DNA from: Ophiobolus disseminans
Lineage: Eukaryota > Ascomycota > Dothideomycetes > Pleosporales > Phaeosphaeriaceae
Reading direction: 5' to 3'
NCBI GenBank assembly: GCA_010093685.1
Contig: MU006220.1
Coordinates: 93,502-157,501, forward strand
Length of the DNA: 64,000 bases
Positions 40,903 through 51,323 of the stretch are shown here, in pieces. Each line of letters begins with the position of its first letter. Within the stretch, counting starts at the first letter, position 1. The position numbers and the translations under genes are program-made. The notes beneath the pieces were generated by a model, which was given only the letters and a program-made list of their open reading frames with translations, was not told the DNA's origin and did not search any database.

Positions 40903-42592
40903 ACGCGTATACCATCCACGTTTTTTGTCTCGATCAGCTAGGGGTCTTACTATTCTTGACTGATAGTGCTAAATTATTACAGGACCACCCAGTCATCTTC
41001 AGAGCGACCTTTACCGCTGTACCTCTGTTACCGGTTCATCTGCGCAACAGCAACTGCCAGCCGTGGCGCTCACTAGAAAAGACACATATTGAGAACAATA
41101 CTACGCACCCGAAGAACCAGCATACAAATGCTGGTCCCAGGGTTGTTTCTCGACAAATCACAAACGGCCGTGGAGGTCCAAGACTGCATTCAGATCATGG
41201 CTTTCGGAAGCGCCTTTGAGGTTATTAGTCTCGGTTATTAGTACCAGGTCGTCCCACACGAGGCTTAGGTATACATCGACCTTTCTCTAGCGCCCTGTCG
41301 AAGACTTGAAACCGCCTGAAGCTAAACGAGCTGTGGCCAACGTCTGCAAATGGTGTCACTACATGCTGACGGACAATGAGCGACCAACTAGCCTTATGAC
41401 CCCAATCTGAGGAGCGATCGATGCTTTCGATAGGCTTCCACGACAGACGAGAGACTTAGTGACGTGGTATCATGGTTCCCTGAAGTGCTCTGCGGGAAAG
41501 ATGCGTCGGTATATGTCAACCCACCACTGTCGATCGCGGCAATCGCCACGTGCTTCTTGTTGGGAATTTGGTACATCTACGTGAATCGGAACTCCAACAC
41601 ACGGAGCACCTTAACAATATTACCACTAACACAATTGCCAACGCACTAGTTTACGTTGCCAAACATAGATTCGCCTGGCAATGGGTCCGTTCGCAATTCG
41701 ACAACCATTTCGCGTAGCCATCGTTCTTGAGATCATCGCTAGATGGAGAACTTAACACATATTGATAACGTCAAGAGCAAAAGTCTATGGCTAAAAGCTC
41801 TGGTCATTCAAGGGTGAGGACTTCGGACTCCGCCCCAAGGTATGCTTACTGGCGGCACGTAGTCGGGCTGCGTAGTCATCCGTGGTTCAACATTCCAATC
41901 CAGTTTGACCCCAAAATATGGAAACGCCTCGAAGAGTATGTACTGGGAAACTTCACTAAACAACGAGCGACGGTGGGCACCCATAACAACCATTGAAGAC
42001 GTTAACACACGGGAACTTTCCTACACAAATACAGCCAATCATCGGGCCTACACACATACATGTGCCCGAAAGGAGCTCATCTAAAGAATTGACACACTGT
42101 GATCTCGGCCCTTGTGTAAACCCTCGACATCAAGTATACCCCTGGAGAGACGAACGAAAAGTTTGAAGGTGACTACCTAATCTTGTTCACGATAGTGCTG
42201 CGTCCGTTCAACCTCATACTCACTCCAAGATTAGACCTTTAGGGGTGAAGGGAGCAATCCCAAGGTTTTACGTTTGCGACATCCAGCCTTCATGAAGAGA
42301 TCAAGATGTAGTCTTCACAAGAACAATATGGAGCAGTGCCTCCAAACCCACTCACTATGGCAACATCTAGCACCTGACAGATACATTGATTGCAGGGCTC
42401 GATTTGAAACCTGCCTTTGTACCATTCACGACAGCCTGCAGTATAAATATTTCAGTATGGGGTACATCCTCAGAGCAATCCAATAGCCTTTTGAGAAGCG
42501 CCCACAACATTCCCGAGCATATTCTACATTTCAGAATCCTCGATCTTCGAAAACCAGTTCTCCAACGATAGCCGCTAGTTTGAACAACCAAC

Positions 42593-44098
42593 ATGAACTA
42601 CTTCGCTCCGCTTTCCGGACGGACGACTGAGGCTGGCTTCACACTTCAGGCGCAGCCATATCTTACACTGTGTTTTGAGAAGCTCAAGTCATGGTGTAAT
42701 GAACAGAACCACAACCGAAACCTTTGGTGGTTTATCGCCGTGTTCCTCCTCCGCTACATCCGCGTCCTGGTCAGCATCATCGGCAAGCTCAGATATCGAC
42801 CGACACCTATACCTGATATCCCAACATATCATGCTACAGACATCACAGTTGTGATACCGAAGATAGATATGATGACAGCTACCTTCCAACACGTCATAAC
42901 ATCGATTCTAAAGCACCCGGTGCACAAGCTCATTGTTGCGATGGCCGGTACGAAAGCTAAGAAGCAAGAAGACGATTTCGGGGCGTTGATTTCCGACCCA
43001 AGGGTGCTGATAGTGCACTGAGAACACGCAAATCGACGAGAACAGACTGCCCAGGCGATGAACCACGTCGAAACGTCTCTGTTGTTTCTGCACGACGATC
43101 ATACCTACTGGCCGGCCAGGACCTCATTTTTGAAATCACTGATAGCACCTTTCGAGGATCCAAAGACCGGAGGAGTAAGCCCAGTACTGGAGGCTCGCCA
43201 TCGTCAGCACCCCGTGTCCTGGACTGGCTTTTGGACTTTTCTAGGCATGACCTACCTCGCGCGCCGGCGATTCGAATATTGCGGCACATATGGCATCGAT
43301 GGCGGTATTTCAACTCTATCAAGTCGATTTGGCGTCTTCCGCACGAGCATCTATGCTTCGAAGGAGTGTCTACACGAATACCTCAACGAATACATCTTCA
43401 TCGGTACAGTGGGCCCCTTCAACGCGGACGATGATAAGTTCCACACGCGGTGGCTCGTAGATCATGGCTGGAAAATCAAGCTCCAAGCAAGCCCTGAGAG
43501 CACTTTGACAACAGAATTGGGTCATTGGCCAAAGTTCACCGAGCAATGTCTGCGGTGGACAAGGACAACATGGCGCTCAAATTCACGCCAGCTCCTCACC
43601 AACTACAAATCCTGGGTGCACCATCCATACACAACACTAACACTTTTCCTGTGGTTCTTCCGTGCGTCTTTGGTTCACGAGCTTTCCATGCTATACCTCC
43701 TCCATGCGGCCATGAAAGAAGCCGGAATGCTGGACCACTACATGGCTGCGGCGTGTGCACTATTGGTCTGGATCATTACAATGAAGTATATCAAGATCTC
43801 CGCCACACACTTTAAGAAACATCCCTACGACATCGCATACTTTCCAGCCTACCTGCTCTTCGGATATTGGTGTACACTCGTCAAGGGCTGGGCGATGTTG
43901 ACATGCTGGAACGCATCATGGGCGACTGCAAAGTGCAGCAATGAAGCAGATGACGAGCAAGATGCAGGCCGGAAAGTGACGGGGGAACAAGAGAAACCTG
44001 TACGCGCTACGGCTCGGGAGACCCACGAGGGGTTCAACTCACGCGGTCTGACACGGATCAACCAGCAACTAAGAAATTGGTCTGACAGGCTAAGGTAA
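42593..44098 (+). pseudogene. GT2 polysaccharide synthase-like gene with one in-frame stop
   Basis: One reading frame runs from ATG 42593 to TAA or TAG at 44098, broken only by TGA at 43019-43021 (VLIVH-stop-EHANRREQTAQAM). Upstream are a membrane helix (WWFIAVFLLRYIRVLVSII) and the start of the GT-A fold (ITVVIPKIDMMTATFQHVI). Downstream are LFLHDDHTYWPART (the DDx metal site), GTYGIDGGISTLSSRFGVFRT, FNADDDKFHTRWLVDHGW, the QxxRW motif in EQCLRWTRTTWRSN, and about four C-terminal helices. The family is the Cps1/ZtGT2-type fungal GT2 with hyaluronan-synthase-like architecture. The conserved residues flanking the stop (AN-R-x-Q) show that the region is exon, so a nonsense change is more likely than an intron. 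About 500 aa if it were open. Confidence 0.75.
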
Positions 44099-44351
44099 TG
44101 AAGAGTATGTTGAAAGCCTTCTTTCGCATTTGTTGGTGCCTGAAGGCACTCAGCTTGTTGTTGATGGAATTCTGCAATGTCGATAGCATCATGTGGTGTA
44201 TTCTAGCTTATTTAGTGCGTATCTTGCATCTTTCGGCGCTTTGTTACAGGTTTTTGATAACTTATAAGGTTTATGGAATATAAAGATGGTAATCCGATCA
44301 CACATTTGCAACTCCGATATGAGTCGCAGAAGCATGACCTTCGACGCGTGA

Positions 44352-45643
44352 ATGACTAGCAGCGAACGCACAGACCAGACACTAGCCTCATCTCAAGCTA
44401 GCTCCTTCCCTCGCCTACAATTCGACCTCAGGAAACACCAACACCATTACTTGCCACAGGCACATTGCAACTCGATCATCGGAGCATATGGAGAAATGCT
44501 TCCCCCGGTGGACCCTCGTGTTCTAGAACGCAACCCTAACTTCGAGGTCCTATACAAAGATCTCACGACGCGGAAATTGAACCCTGATGGCTCGACGCGA
44601 GATACGAAGAAGCAGCGCATGCATGACGAGATACGAAGGGTAGGGAATACTTTCATTTATATCTTTTCGTCGTTTCTCCAGCATAGTGTCGTTGCAATCA
44701 GTTTCTCATACCCCCATTCTGTCACTCACTGCAACCCAGTCTTTTGTTCGTCTAATTCTGCCAAGAGCTGCATGTCGATGAACCAAATATAAGTCAAACG
44801 CTGCTACTTAATGAGACAACTTGACATTACAAAAAAAAATTAAGCCATGGGCTAATTCTATGATAGAGTCTCACAACCGCCCGCACAACCCTCATCTCAT
44901 CCCAAATCCTCACCACCTCGCTCTCCGACCTGCCATCGCAAGCCACAGACCTCCCGCCAGAACTCCACTCCGTCATAGAAATCGTAATCGCCCAACTAAA
45001 AGGCGACGTCCCGGATTCGGATCGAGAAATTCTCTCAGGCGACGTGAACTACTTCATCGATAACATCGGCACCATCTCAGACGCGCTGTCTACACAGCTA
45101 ATCGTTGTTGTCGAGTATTTGTGCAAGATTGCGGACCCGAAAGTACCGCCGGCGATATCGGATCTTGCGCATAAGGCGACGAGAGTACTTGACGCAGCGA
45201 CTCTAAAGCTCCCCGGAGATCTCGCAAGCGCACTCACATCCCTAACAACAGCCCTAACAACACTCCTCAGCACACACCTCTCCCTTCTCACATCCAGCAT
45301 CCGCATCCTCGAGCAAACGCAGCACGGGGCCTTAGCACGGCACACCAAATCTTCCGCTGAGCTATTACACACGCGCGCCACCGTTTTAGGCTTACAGGCT
45401 AAGATACATACGTTTGCGCACCCCCCGCCCGCGGAGTTTGTGGCGGCGTTGAAGGTGTTCAAGAAGGCGCAGGGAAGCGGAGAGAAGGTGCTGAGGGATA
45501 GGGAAGAGTTGGCGAGGAGGGAGTTGGAATTGTATGCGAGGGCGGGGGAGAAAGGGATGAGGGATCTAGCTCGACGGAAAGAATATCTCGTAGCTGAGAC
45601 ACGGGGGATTGAGGCAGAAATTGTGAAACTCGAAAACTCATAG
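44352..45643 (+). CDS. Hypothetical helical/coiled-coil protein (354 aa)
   Basis: The coding sequence is join(44352..44639, 44867..45643). The intron is long for this window, 227 nt, with donor GTAGGG, branch GCTAATTC and acceptor GATAG; phases agree. Exon 1 carries HYLPQAHCNSIIGAYGEMLPPVDPRVLERNPNFEVLYKDLTTRKLNPDGSTRD, clearly conserved-looking. Exon 2 is almost entirely amphipathic helix (SLTTARTTLISSQILTTSL, FIDNIGTISDALSTQLIVVVEYLCKIADP, ALTSLTTALTTLLSTHLSLLTSSI) ending in a charged coiled coil (EKVLRDREELARRELELYARAGEK). I do not recognise the family. It ends 68 bp from the convergent 2EXR-like gene. Confidence 0.7.
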
Positions 45644-45711
45644 TAAGTAGAAAATTCACATAGTTCTACTGACTACACGGAAACAATATAACAACAGTGT
45701 CTACCTAGATT

Positions 45712-47172
45712 TTAAGCACTGCGCGCCAACCCAGCAGCCCTCCTCAACCCCGTCCCAGGCCTAACATCCCCCTTCCACATCCCCTCCGCATCCCCATCAA
45801 TCCCCTCTCGTACCCGTCTAAACGCATCCTCAACCTTCTCCCGCCCCCCGCCATCCCCCCACATACTCACCGCGCGCTCCATGGCGCCCGCAGCAAACAA
45901 ATTCTCTCCCAAAGCAGCGTGCACGGATCCGAGCGCGTACCACGTCTGCGCAACTTCCGGCTCGGTGAACCACGACGGCTTGTTGGGCGGAATGAGTTCC
46001 ACGGGGAGCGAAAGGAACCAGGGGTTTGAGGCGGGGCTGGGGGCGTCGGTGGAGAGGGAGAGGGCGCGCGAGGTGGAGGATTCGGCGAGTAATAAGTCCC
46101 TGGCAGCGAGGTGGGATTCTGGGGTGCTTTGCTCGAGCCAGGATTTGTTGGTTGATGTAAACTCGCGGTGCAACAGGGATAGCGCAATTCCAAGCCCCAA
46201 TTCCGTGCGCCACCGCAAGCGCTGCACGCTCTTTGCGAATTTCTCGTCCTGGCTGTGGAGCGTCTCGGGGTGTGTGATGTAGCCGTATGTTAGTGCTATA
46301 ACAACCGTCTGACCATACTCCACCGCCTTGGCGTATTCTTCTTTTTCTCTCGCCGCGTCAGCCAGATCCGCCAAATCCGTAACACTCTGCAGCCACGCCT
46401 CGGCCTCAAAACTCTTAGCCGTCATATTCGCCTGCAACCCTTCTGCGTATCGGGGAAGCAGGTGCGTAGAGTCCACCGTCGCGCCGCCGAGGTTCGAAAG
46501 CAAGCGGAACAGCTCGAGTAAATCGCCCTGGAGGCGGGATATCGGAAACCCGTACGTATTCACAATATTTAAGAAAACAGCGTGATTCGGCGCCCAAGAC
46601 GCCGTCGCGCTACTCGCCTGATCCAGGAAATTAATCAAGCGCGGCAGATACTGCGCTGGAAACATAACCGCCGCGCGTTTCTGGCTGCTGTTTTTCTCCA
46701 CGAGGACGAGCTCCAACGCATGCTGGTGTGACCTTTCAAGCAGGTCTGGCGATGCGGTGGAGAAGAGCACGCCTGAATCCTCAAGCATGCTCTTCGCATG
46801 CCGCGCATCCGCCGAGTACACTTCAAACCTCACAAAAAGGTTCTTACTGTAAAAGTACCTCAGCGCCTCATTCGAGATCTGCTTGTTCACATAGAACAAG
46901 CTTGTCTGGACCGAAAAGGGCGATCTCGATGCCTTGAACTGCAGCACGCCATCTTTGATGGTGTGCGTGTAGGAGACGTTTGCTTCGCCGACGTTGACGA
47001 GCTCGGTGTCCAGCGTGTATTTGTAGATGTTGTTGCGGACGGAGGCGGGGAGGTCGGCGAGGCAGAGGGGACGTTTCTTGGGCTTCGTTTCGCTCAATTG
47101 CGCGGCCTGGAGTTTGGTCTCGAGACCGCTGACTGTGGCGGTCATTGAGTCTTTTTTGGCTATGGTGTCCAT
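45712..47172 (-). CDS. 2EXR/F-box-like protein with helical repeat region
   Basis: Intronless, 486 aa. After a 35-residue leader comes CLADLPASVRNNIYKYTLDTELV, a 2EXR/F-box-like start, then QTSLFYVNKQISNEALRYFYSKNLFVRFEVYS, the standard continuation in this fungal family. From about residue 250 the protein is a run of helices resembling TPR-like repeats (LADLADAAREKEEYAKAVEYGQTVV; TWYALGSVHAALGENLFAAGAMERAV). It lacks catalytic motifs. A second Met (MTATVSGLE) lies nine residues in. A role as a protein adaptor is inference from the family. Confidence 0.75.
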   Translation of the reverse strand: MDTIAKKDSMTATVSGLETKLQAAQLSETKPKKRPLCLADLPASVRNNIYKYTLDTELVNVGEANVSYTHTIKDGVLQFKASRSPFSVQTSLFYVNKQISNEALRYFYSKNLFVRFEVYSADARHAKSMLEDSGVLFSTASPDLLERSHQHALELVLVEKNSSQKRAAVMFPAQYLPRLINFLDQASSATASWAPNHAVFLNIVNTYGFPISRLQGDLLELFRLLSNLGGATVDSTHLLPRYAEGLQANMTAKSFEAEAWLQSVTDLADLADAAREKEEYAKAVEYGQTVVIALTYGYITHPETLHSQDEKFAKSVQRLRWRTELGLGIALSLLHREFTSTNKSWLEQSTPESHLAARDLLLAESSTSRALSLSTDAPSPASNPWFLSLPVELIPPNKPSWFTEPEVAQTWYALGSVHAALGENLFAAGAMERAVSMWGDGGGREKVEDAFRRVREGIDGDAEGMWKGDVRPGTGLRRAAGLARSA

Positions 47173-47719
47173 TTGGGGGGTTGACTGATGCGTTGTTAGC
47201 TGGTCCTTAGAGCCTTTGTTATAATTGTTTTGATTTTGTGCGAATATGAGAGCGATTGGTATCTAGGAACTTACTTGAGCTGCTCCTTCCGCAATGTGGA
47301 TCTTGTAATTCTGGTTGAGCCGTCAAGCTACAAACTTAGTGCGATTTTCACTTGAATGCACGCTGAACTTGATCAAGCTGTAAGACACCGAATGCAACAA
47401 TGCAGAGAATAAAATCGCGAGCAATTGACTCCTAAATACATACAAGAACGCGTCGCGGAACCAACTAGAACATGGATGCGGGGTTTTATAGCTGCCCCAA
47501 TACATGTCAGGGTCCTGAGGGGTACGTCGGACGTGCGGGGGAGCGCATGGGTTACATGTGGGGAAACGCGAGCGGATCCGAACATTTATTGCGCTACGAG
47601 GTACGACTACGGTACATCCAGCCTAAGCGCACATGTAATGGCTGGGAAGTCGTCCCAAGTACCATTACCCCTCCAATCGGTGGTCCGATCGTTCCGCCGC
47701 GGATTTGAGCCACATCGAC
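47173..47719. other. Intergenic, no gene seen
   Basis: Upstream region of the 2EXR-like gene and 3' flank of the phosphomannose isomerase gene; both are minus strand. Confidence 0.5.
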
Positions 47720-49036
47720 CTACTCGGCAAAGGCTGTGAACGCCTCGAGCGCTTTTGAAGCCTTCAGCTCGATCTCGGTGCCCTGGCCAATAAGGAAGAT
47801 GTATCCTGCGCTCAATTTGTACTCTTTGCCATCAGCTGTGAGAGTTCCCTCACCCTCTGTTACGATCATGACGCTTGGTCCGTCGATCTTTCCAATTGTA
47901 TCCGACTCGCCATCCGCCAGACTCGTGGCGTACATGTTGAATTCGCTCAGAGGTGGAGCATAGAGCTTCGATTTGCCGTTCTTGCTCTTCTTGAATGACT
48001 CCGAAGGTAGCATGCATTCTTTGGCGTCATGAGGTGTGAAGGTAAGACATGATGTGAACATGTCGACCGAGTCGCGATCAGCGCGCGGGCAGAATCCAGT
48101 GTTTAGAACATTGTTCGACCTAGCCATGCATTCGATGATGTCACCAGAAAGGTATGCGTGGATGCCATCCGCTGGGATGTAGATGCTGTCGCCCTTCTTG
48201 AGCTGCAGGTAGTTCATGGTGACCAACGCAACCAGTGTACCGTTGTCAGACTTGTCGTATTGCTTCGAAAGTCGTGGGATCATTTCAGGGATGTATGTAT
48301 CTTCCCCGAACTGCTCTTTGGGCAGATCCATAAGAGCATCGTTGGTCTTGCGTACAGCATCGTCGGAAGCTTCGAGCATTGCCTTGACCACATGCTTCAG
48401 CGTCTGGTCATCGAAGTCCGGCTTTTTCACTCGTGGCATGAAGGCTTGAAGTGGCGGAAGCTCCATCAAGCGCTGGATATGCTTGAGAGGTTTGAAACCG
48501 CAGAACGCTTCAAAGTCACCGAGGGCCAGCGCAATTTCGGGCTTATGGTTGGGATCTGTGAACTGGTCGGGCTTCTTAGCATGCAGCTCAGACGCCAGAT
48601 CTTTGTTCTAGGTATCGTTAGTCATATCCACCAAGTACGGAATCGACGGTCTTACCGGGTGCAGCTGAAGGGGGAGCGCCTTCGCTATTGAGAGGACCTT
48701 TGGAAGATATGGGAGCTTAGTGTGATTGAACTTCTGGGCGACAGTCTTGCCAATGAGTTCATCTGGATGTCTGTCGAGGACATCTTGGAGATCCTCGCCA
48801 GTTGATAGCACGTATGATGGAAGCTCTGGGTAGGTGCCCATCCACCTGTTTTGGTTAGTCGCAATTGCAAAGAGAGGAAAGTTAACTCACATCTCAGCAT
48901 ACGGAGTCTTCTCGTCGAGCTTGAAATCTGTGCCAGGTGTCTTTTCGCATAATGTCGCCGCCAGCGATTCTCTGCCAATTCTACCCCATGGATACTCGTT
49001 GCACTTGCATTTGAGCTGGATGACCTTTTCAACCAT
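47720..49036 (-). CDS. PMI40: Mannose-6-phosphate isomerase, type I
   Basis: The coding sequence is complement(join(47720..48607, 48656..48845, 48891..49036)), 407 aa, with two introns of 45 and 48 nt (GTGAGT...CGACTAACC...CAG; GTAAGA...GACTAACG...CTAG). N-terminal KCNEYPWGRIGRESLAA and YAEMWMGTYPELPSYV are family signatures. The zinc site is visible as QLHPNKDLA (Q-x-H, split by intron 2), the Glu in HKPEIALAL, and the His in SIYIPADGIHAYLSGDIIECMARSNNVL, with GFCPRADRD beyond. Length agrees with fungal and animal MPI. It interconverts fructose-6-P and mannose-6-P in the cytosol, feeding GDP-mannose and thus the mannosyltransferase encoded next door. Confidence 0.95.
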
Positions 49037-49948
49037 ACTTGCAGTTGATCAATTGATAGGGTTGTATCCGCTGGAAGGCGTGTTGGATTAGATATGACTG
49101 CGGTGCTGAAGTATCGATATCATCAGAAAATGTATTGCAGTGACAGGCATGCGACGTCATAGCGGGTAGTCTGGAAGCTGCTACGCGCATCTCCTATCAC
49201 CGACGTGCGGGTTCGAAGATGAAGACGTCAGATTGATGCCAGCGGACTGCCGAGGTCTCTGAACTGCTGTTCCTCCGACACCCTTGCTTTTGCTCGGTGA
49301 TCTCCCGTCTCGTGGTACTAACGGCAGGTCTTGGCAGAATAGCCTGAAGAGATTCAGCTGGCCACCACTTTGCTGACACACATATGGTCAGCTCTCAGTC
49401 TTACTGGAACCGTATTGTTCCTATATCGAGCAACCTCAGCAGATTCGGCTTCATGATCAATTTGGTCTCGTGTGTGCGAGATTGGGGCGCGCATCTACTT
49501 GTGAAGGTGCCTCTGTGTAACGCGCTGAGCAGGACGTAGCCAACAGTCGCAATCTGCACGACATGACAGCGGTCACAAATGGAGAAATTGTAGAAGCCTA
49601 AGGGAAGCTTCAAAATCGAGAACCATCCTGATGAACGGCCGCTAAAAGCAAGGGTCTCTCGTGCAGGGGCTTGCCAAGCTAAGCCTATCGTGCCGTATCA
49701 ATCGCGTGCAGCGTGTACTTCGTAATTTCGTCCCTTTTCTGCCATCCCATACGCCTTGACATTGCTTGCGCCCCTACCTACACGTCTTCCTTTCCTACTG
49801 TCTATGGTCGCATAGTGAATTCAGCTATGCAGCAATAACGTGCGAGTCGCCTCAGGAATCCTCCAACTGCTATCCCTCGTTTGCGTTGCGATCGACCTCC
49901 CGTCCACAACCGGCCTCTCCCTTGGCCGCAAATCTCGCCCTACACACA
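49037..49948. other. Divergent promoter region, PMI and GT34 genes
   Basis: No supported gene. The open frame of the GT34 gene extends upstream to 49766, but the peptide there (HVFLSYCLWSHSEFSYAAITC) is unlike the family, so it is treated as leader. Confidence 0.45.
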
Positions 49949-51041
49949 ATGCATTTCGCCATGCCCCCGCGGAAAACGTCACGGCCACCGCCGTATGCCG
50001 CACGGCAACAGAGTGGCTTCCGGATACCACCAGCAGTGAAGAACCTGTTACGGAGAGACAGGCTGCGCGTAGCGGTAGTTGGCATACTGGGCTTCCTCAC
50101 AGTTTTCTGGCTATTAGGGCGGATAGGCGGAGGCAGCAGCACCACGAACGCACCACACCTGCCCAAAGTCGCAATAGGAAGCGGGCCGCCGGTGGTGATA
50201 GTCACAGTGCTGGACCCCAAGGCGGATCAAGGGTGGACCTCAAAGATCCAGAAGAACCGCGAAGACTACGCAAAGAGACATGGTACGCTGCAGCTTCATA
50301 CCTCCAATTCATCATGATACTAACATGCCAGGTTACAAAACCTTCTTCGCCTACAACGACCAATACCCCCTCCGCAGCGCCCCCGTTACCTGGGCCCGCG
50401 TCCCCGCCATGCGCCACGCCATAACCCTGCACCCCGGCTCGACCTTCTTCTGGTACCTGGACCAAACAGCCCTGATAATGAACCCCACGACCCCCATCCA
50501 CACCGCGCTGCTCACCTCCGCGAAGCTCGAACACCACATGATCACCAACGCGCCCGTCGTGCCGCCGGACAGCGTCATCAAAACCTTCAGCAACCTCAAG
50601 GGCGACCGCATAGACTTTGTCGTCGCACAAGACAAGGACGGACTCGCGCCGAGTAGTTTTGTTGTCCGCAATGGCGAGTGGGCCAAGTATTTTCTAGACG
50701 TGTGGTTCGACCCCATATACAGGAGTTATAATTTCCAGAAAGCGGAGTACCACGCGCTGGAGCATATCGTGCAGTGAGTATCCCACTTCCGCATCATTTA
50801 AACGAGTATCGAGGACTGACGCTGTCATAGGTGGCACGGCACCATCCTAGCTAAACTAGCAATGGTCCCGCAGAACCTCATCAATGCGTATGCGAGCGGC
50901 CCTGCGAGCCCGAGTAACGGACAGTATAAGAATGGCGATTTGGTGGCGAATTTCCCGGGGTGCGATAAGGATGAGAGGAGCTGTGCGAAGGAGCAGGAGC
51001 CGTATTTTGAGGTGTTGGAGACGGGGGGCGGGGCGGTTTGA
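49949..51041 (+). CDS. GT34 alpha-1,6-mannosyltransferase (Mnn10/Mnn11-like), Golgi type II membrane protein
   Basis: The coding sequence is join(49949..50282, 50332..50773, 50831..51041), 328 aa, or 324 aa from the next ATG at 49961. It has a short basic cytoplasmic tail (MPPRKTSRPPPYAARQ), a signal anchor LRVAVVGILGFLTVFWLLGRI, then a lumenal GT-A fold. PPVVIVTVLD, NREDYAKRHGYKTFFAYND, VTWARVPAMRHAI, FFWYLDQTALIMNP, DFVVAQDKDGLAPSSFVVRNGEWAKYFLDVWFDP and EYHALEHIVQWHGTI are all typical of Mnn10/Mnn11. The metal-binding DxD position reads D-Q-T. It would act in the cis-Golgi mannan polymerase complex to build the alpha-1,6 backbone. Introns are 49 and 57 nt. Confidence 0.9.
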
Positions 51042-51323
51042 GGGGGGTGGGGAAGGAGGAAGGGTTGGAAGAGAGGTAGCAACAGCGTAGAAGCATGGAA
51101 GTGTGCATCAGTAGAAGCACCTCTTGGAGTTCAGGCGATTGGCGTCAACAGGCAGGGCAGAAACGACCGCATAACGGCGTTACGTTGTACAATATGTTGT
51201 GAATGGGACATGGCCACTTTTGGAAAGTAAGCTCGTTTATATACACTTGCAAATCTACAGATATTCATACAACCACACCCCATTCAATCATCTCACACAC
51301 ACCACCAACACGTTCTTCCTCTA

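Larger units (their letters stand above)
39699..42592. other. Gene-poor 2.9-kb stretch
   Basis: The first 100 bp hold the esterase promoter (ATATAAAAG on the minus strand at 39800-39792). Beyond that there is only one frame that looks even faintly protein-like (40546-40902, minus). I see no terminal repeats, transposase motifs or RNA genes. It may contain decayed sequence. Confidence 0.45.

Noticed and set aside
39699..42592. Transposon in the gene-poor stretch
   Set aside because: No terminal repeats, target duplications, transposase or reverse-transcriptase motifs could be seen.
42976..43048. Intron explanation for the TGA in the GT2 gene
   Set aside because: A 42-nt GTGCTG...AACAG excision is possible on paper but would delete the conserved AN-R-x-Q residues.
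49201..49230. tRNA B-box-like GGGTTCGAAG
   Set aside because: The motif lacks the trailing CC and no cloverleaf arms or A box can be fitted around it.
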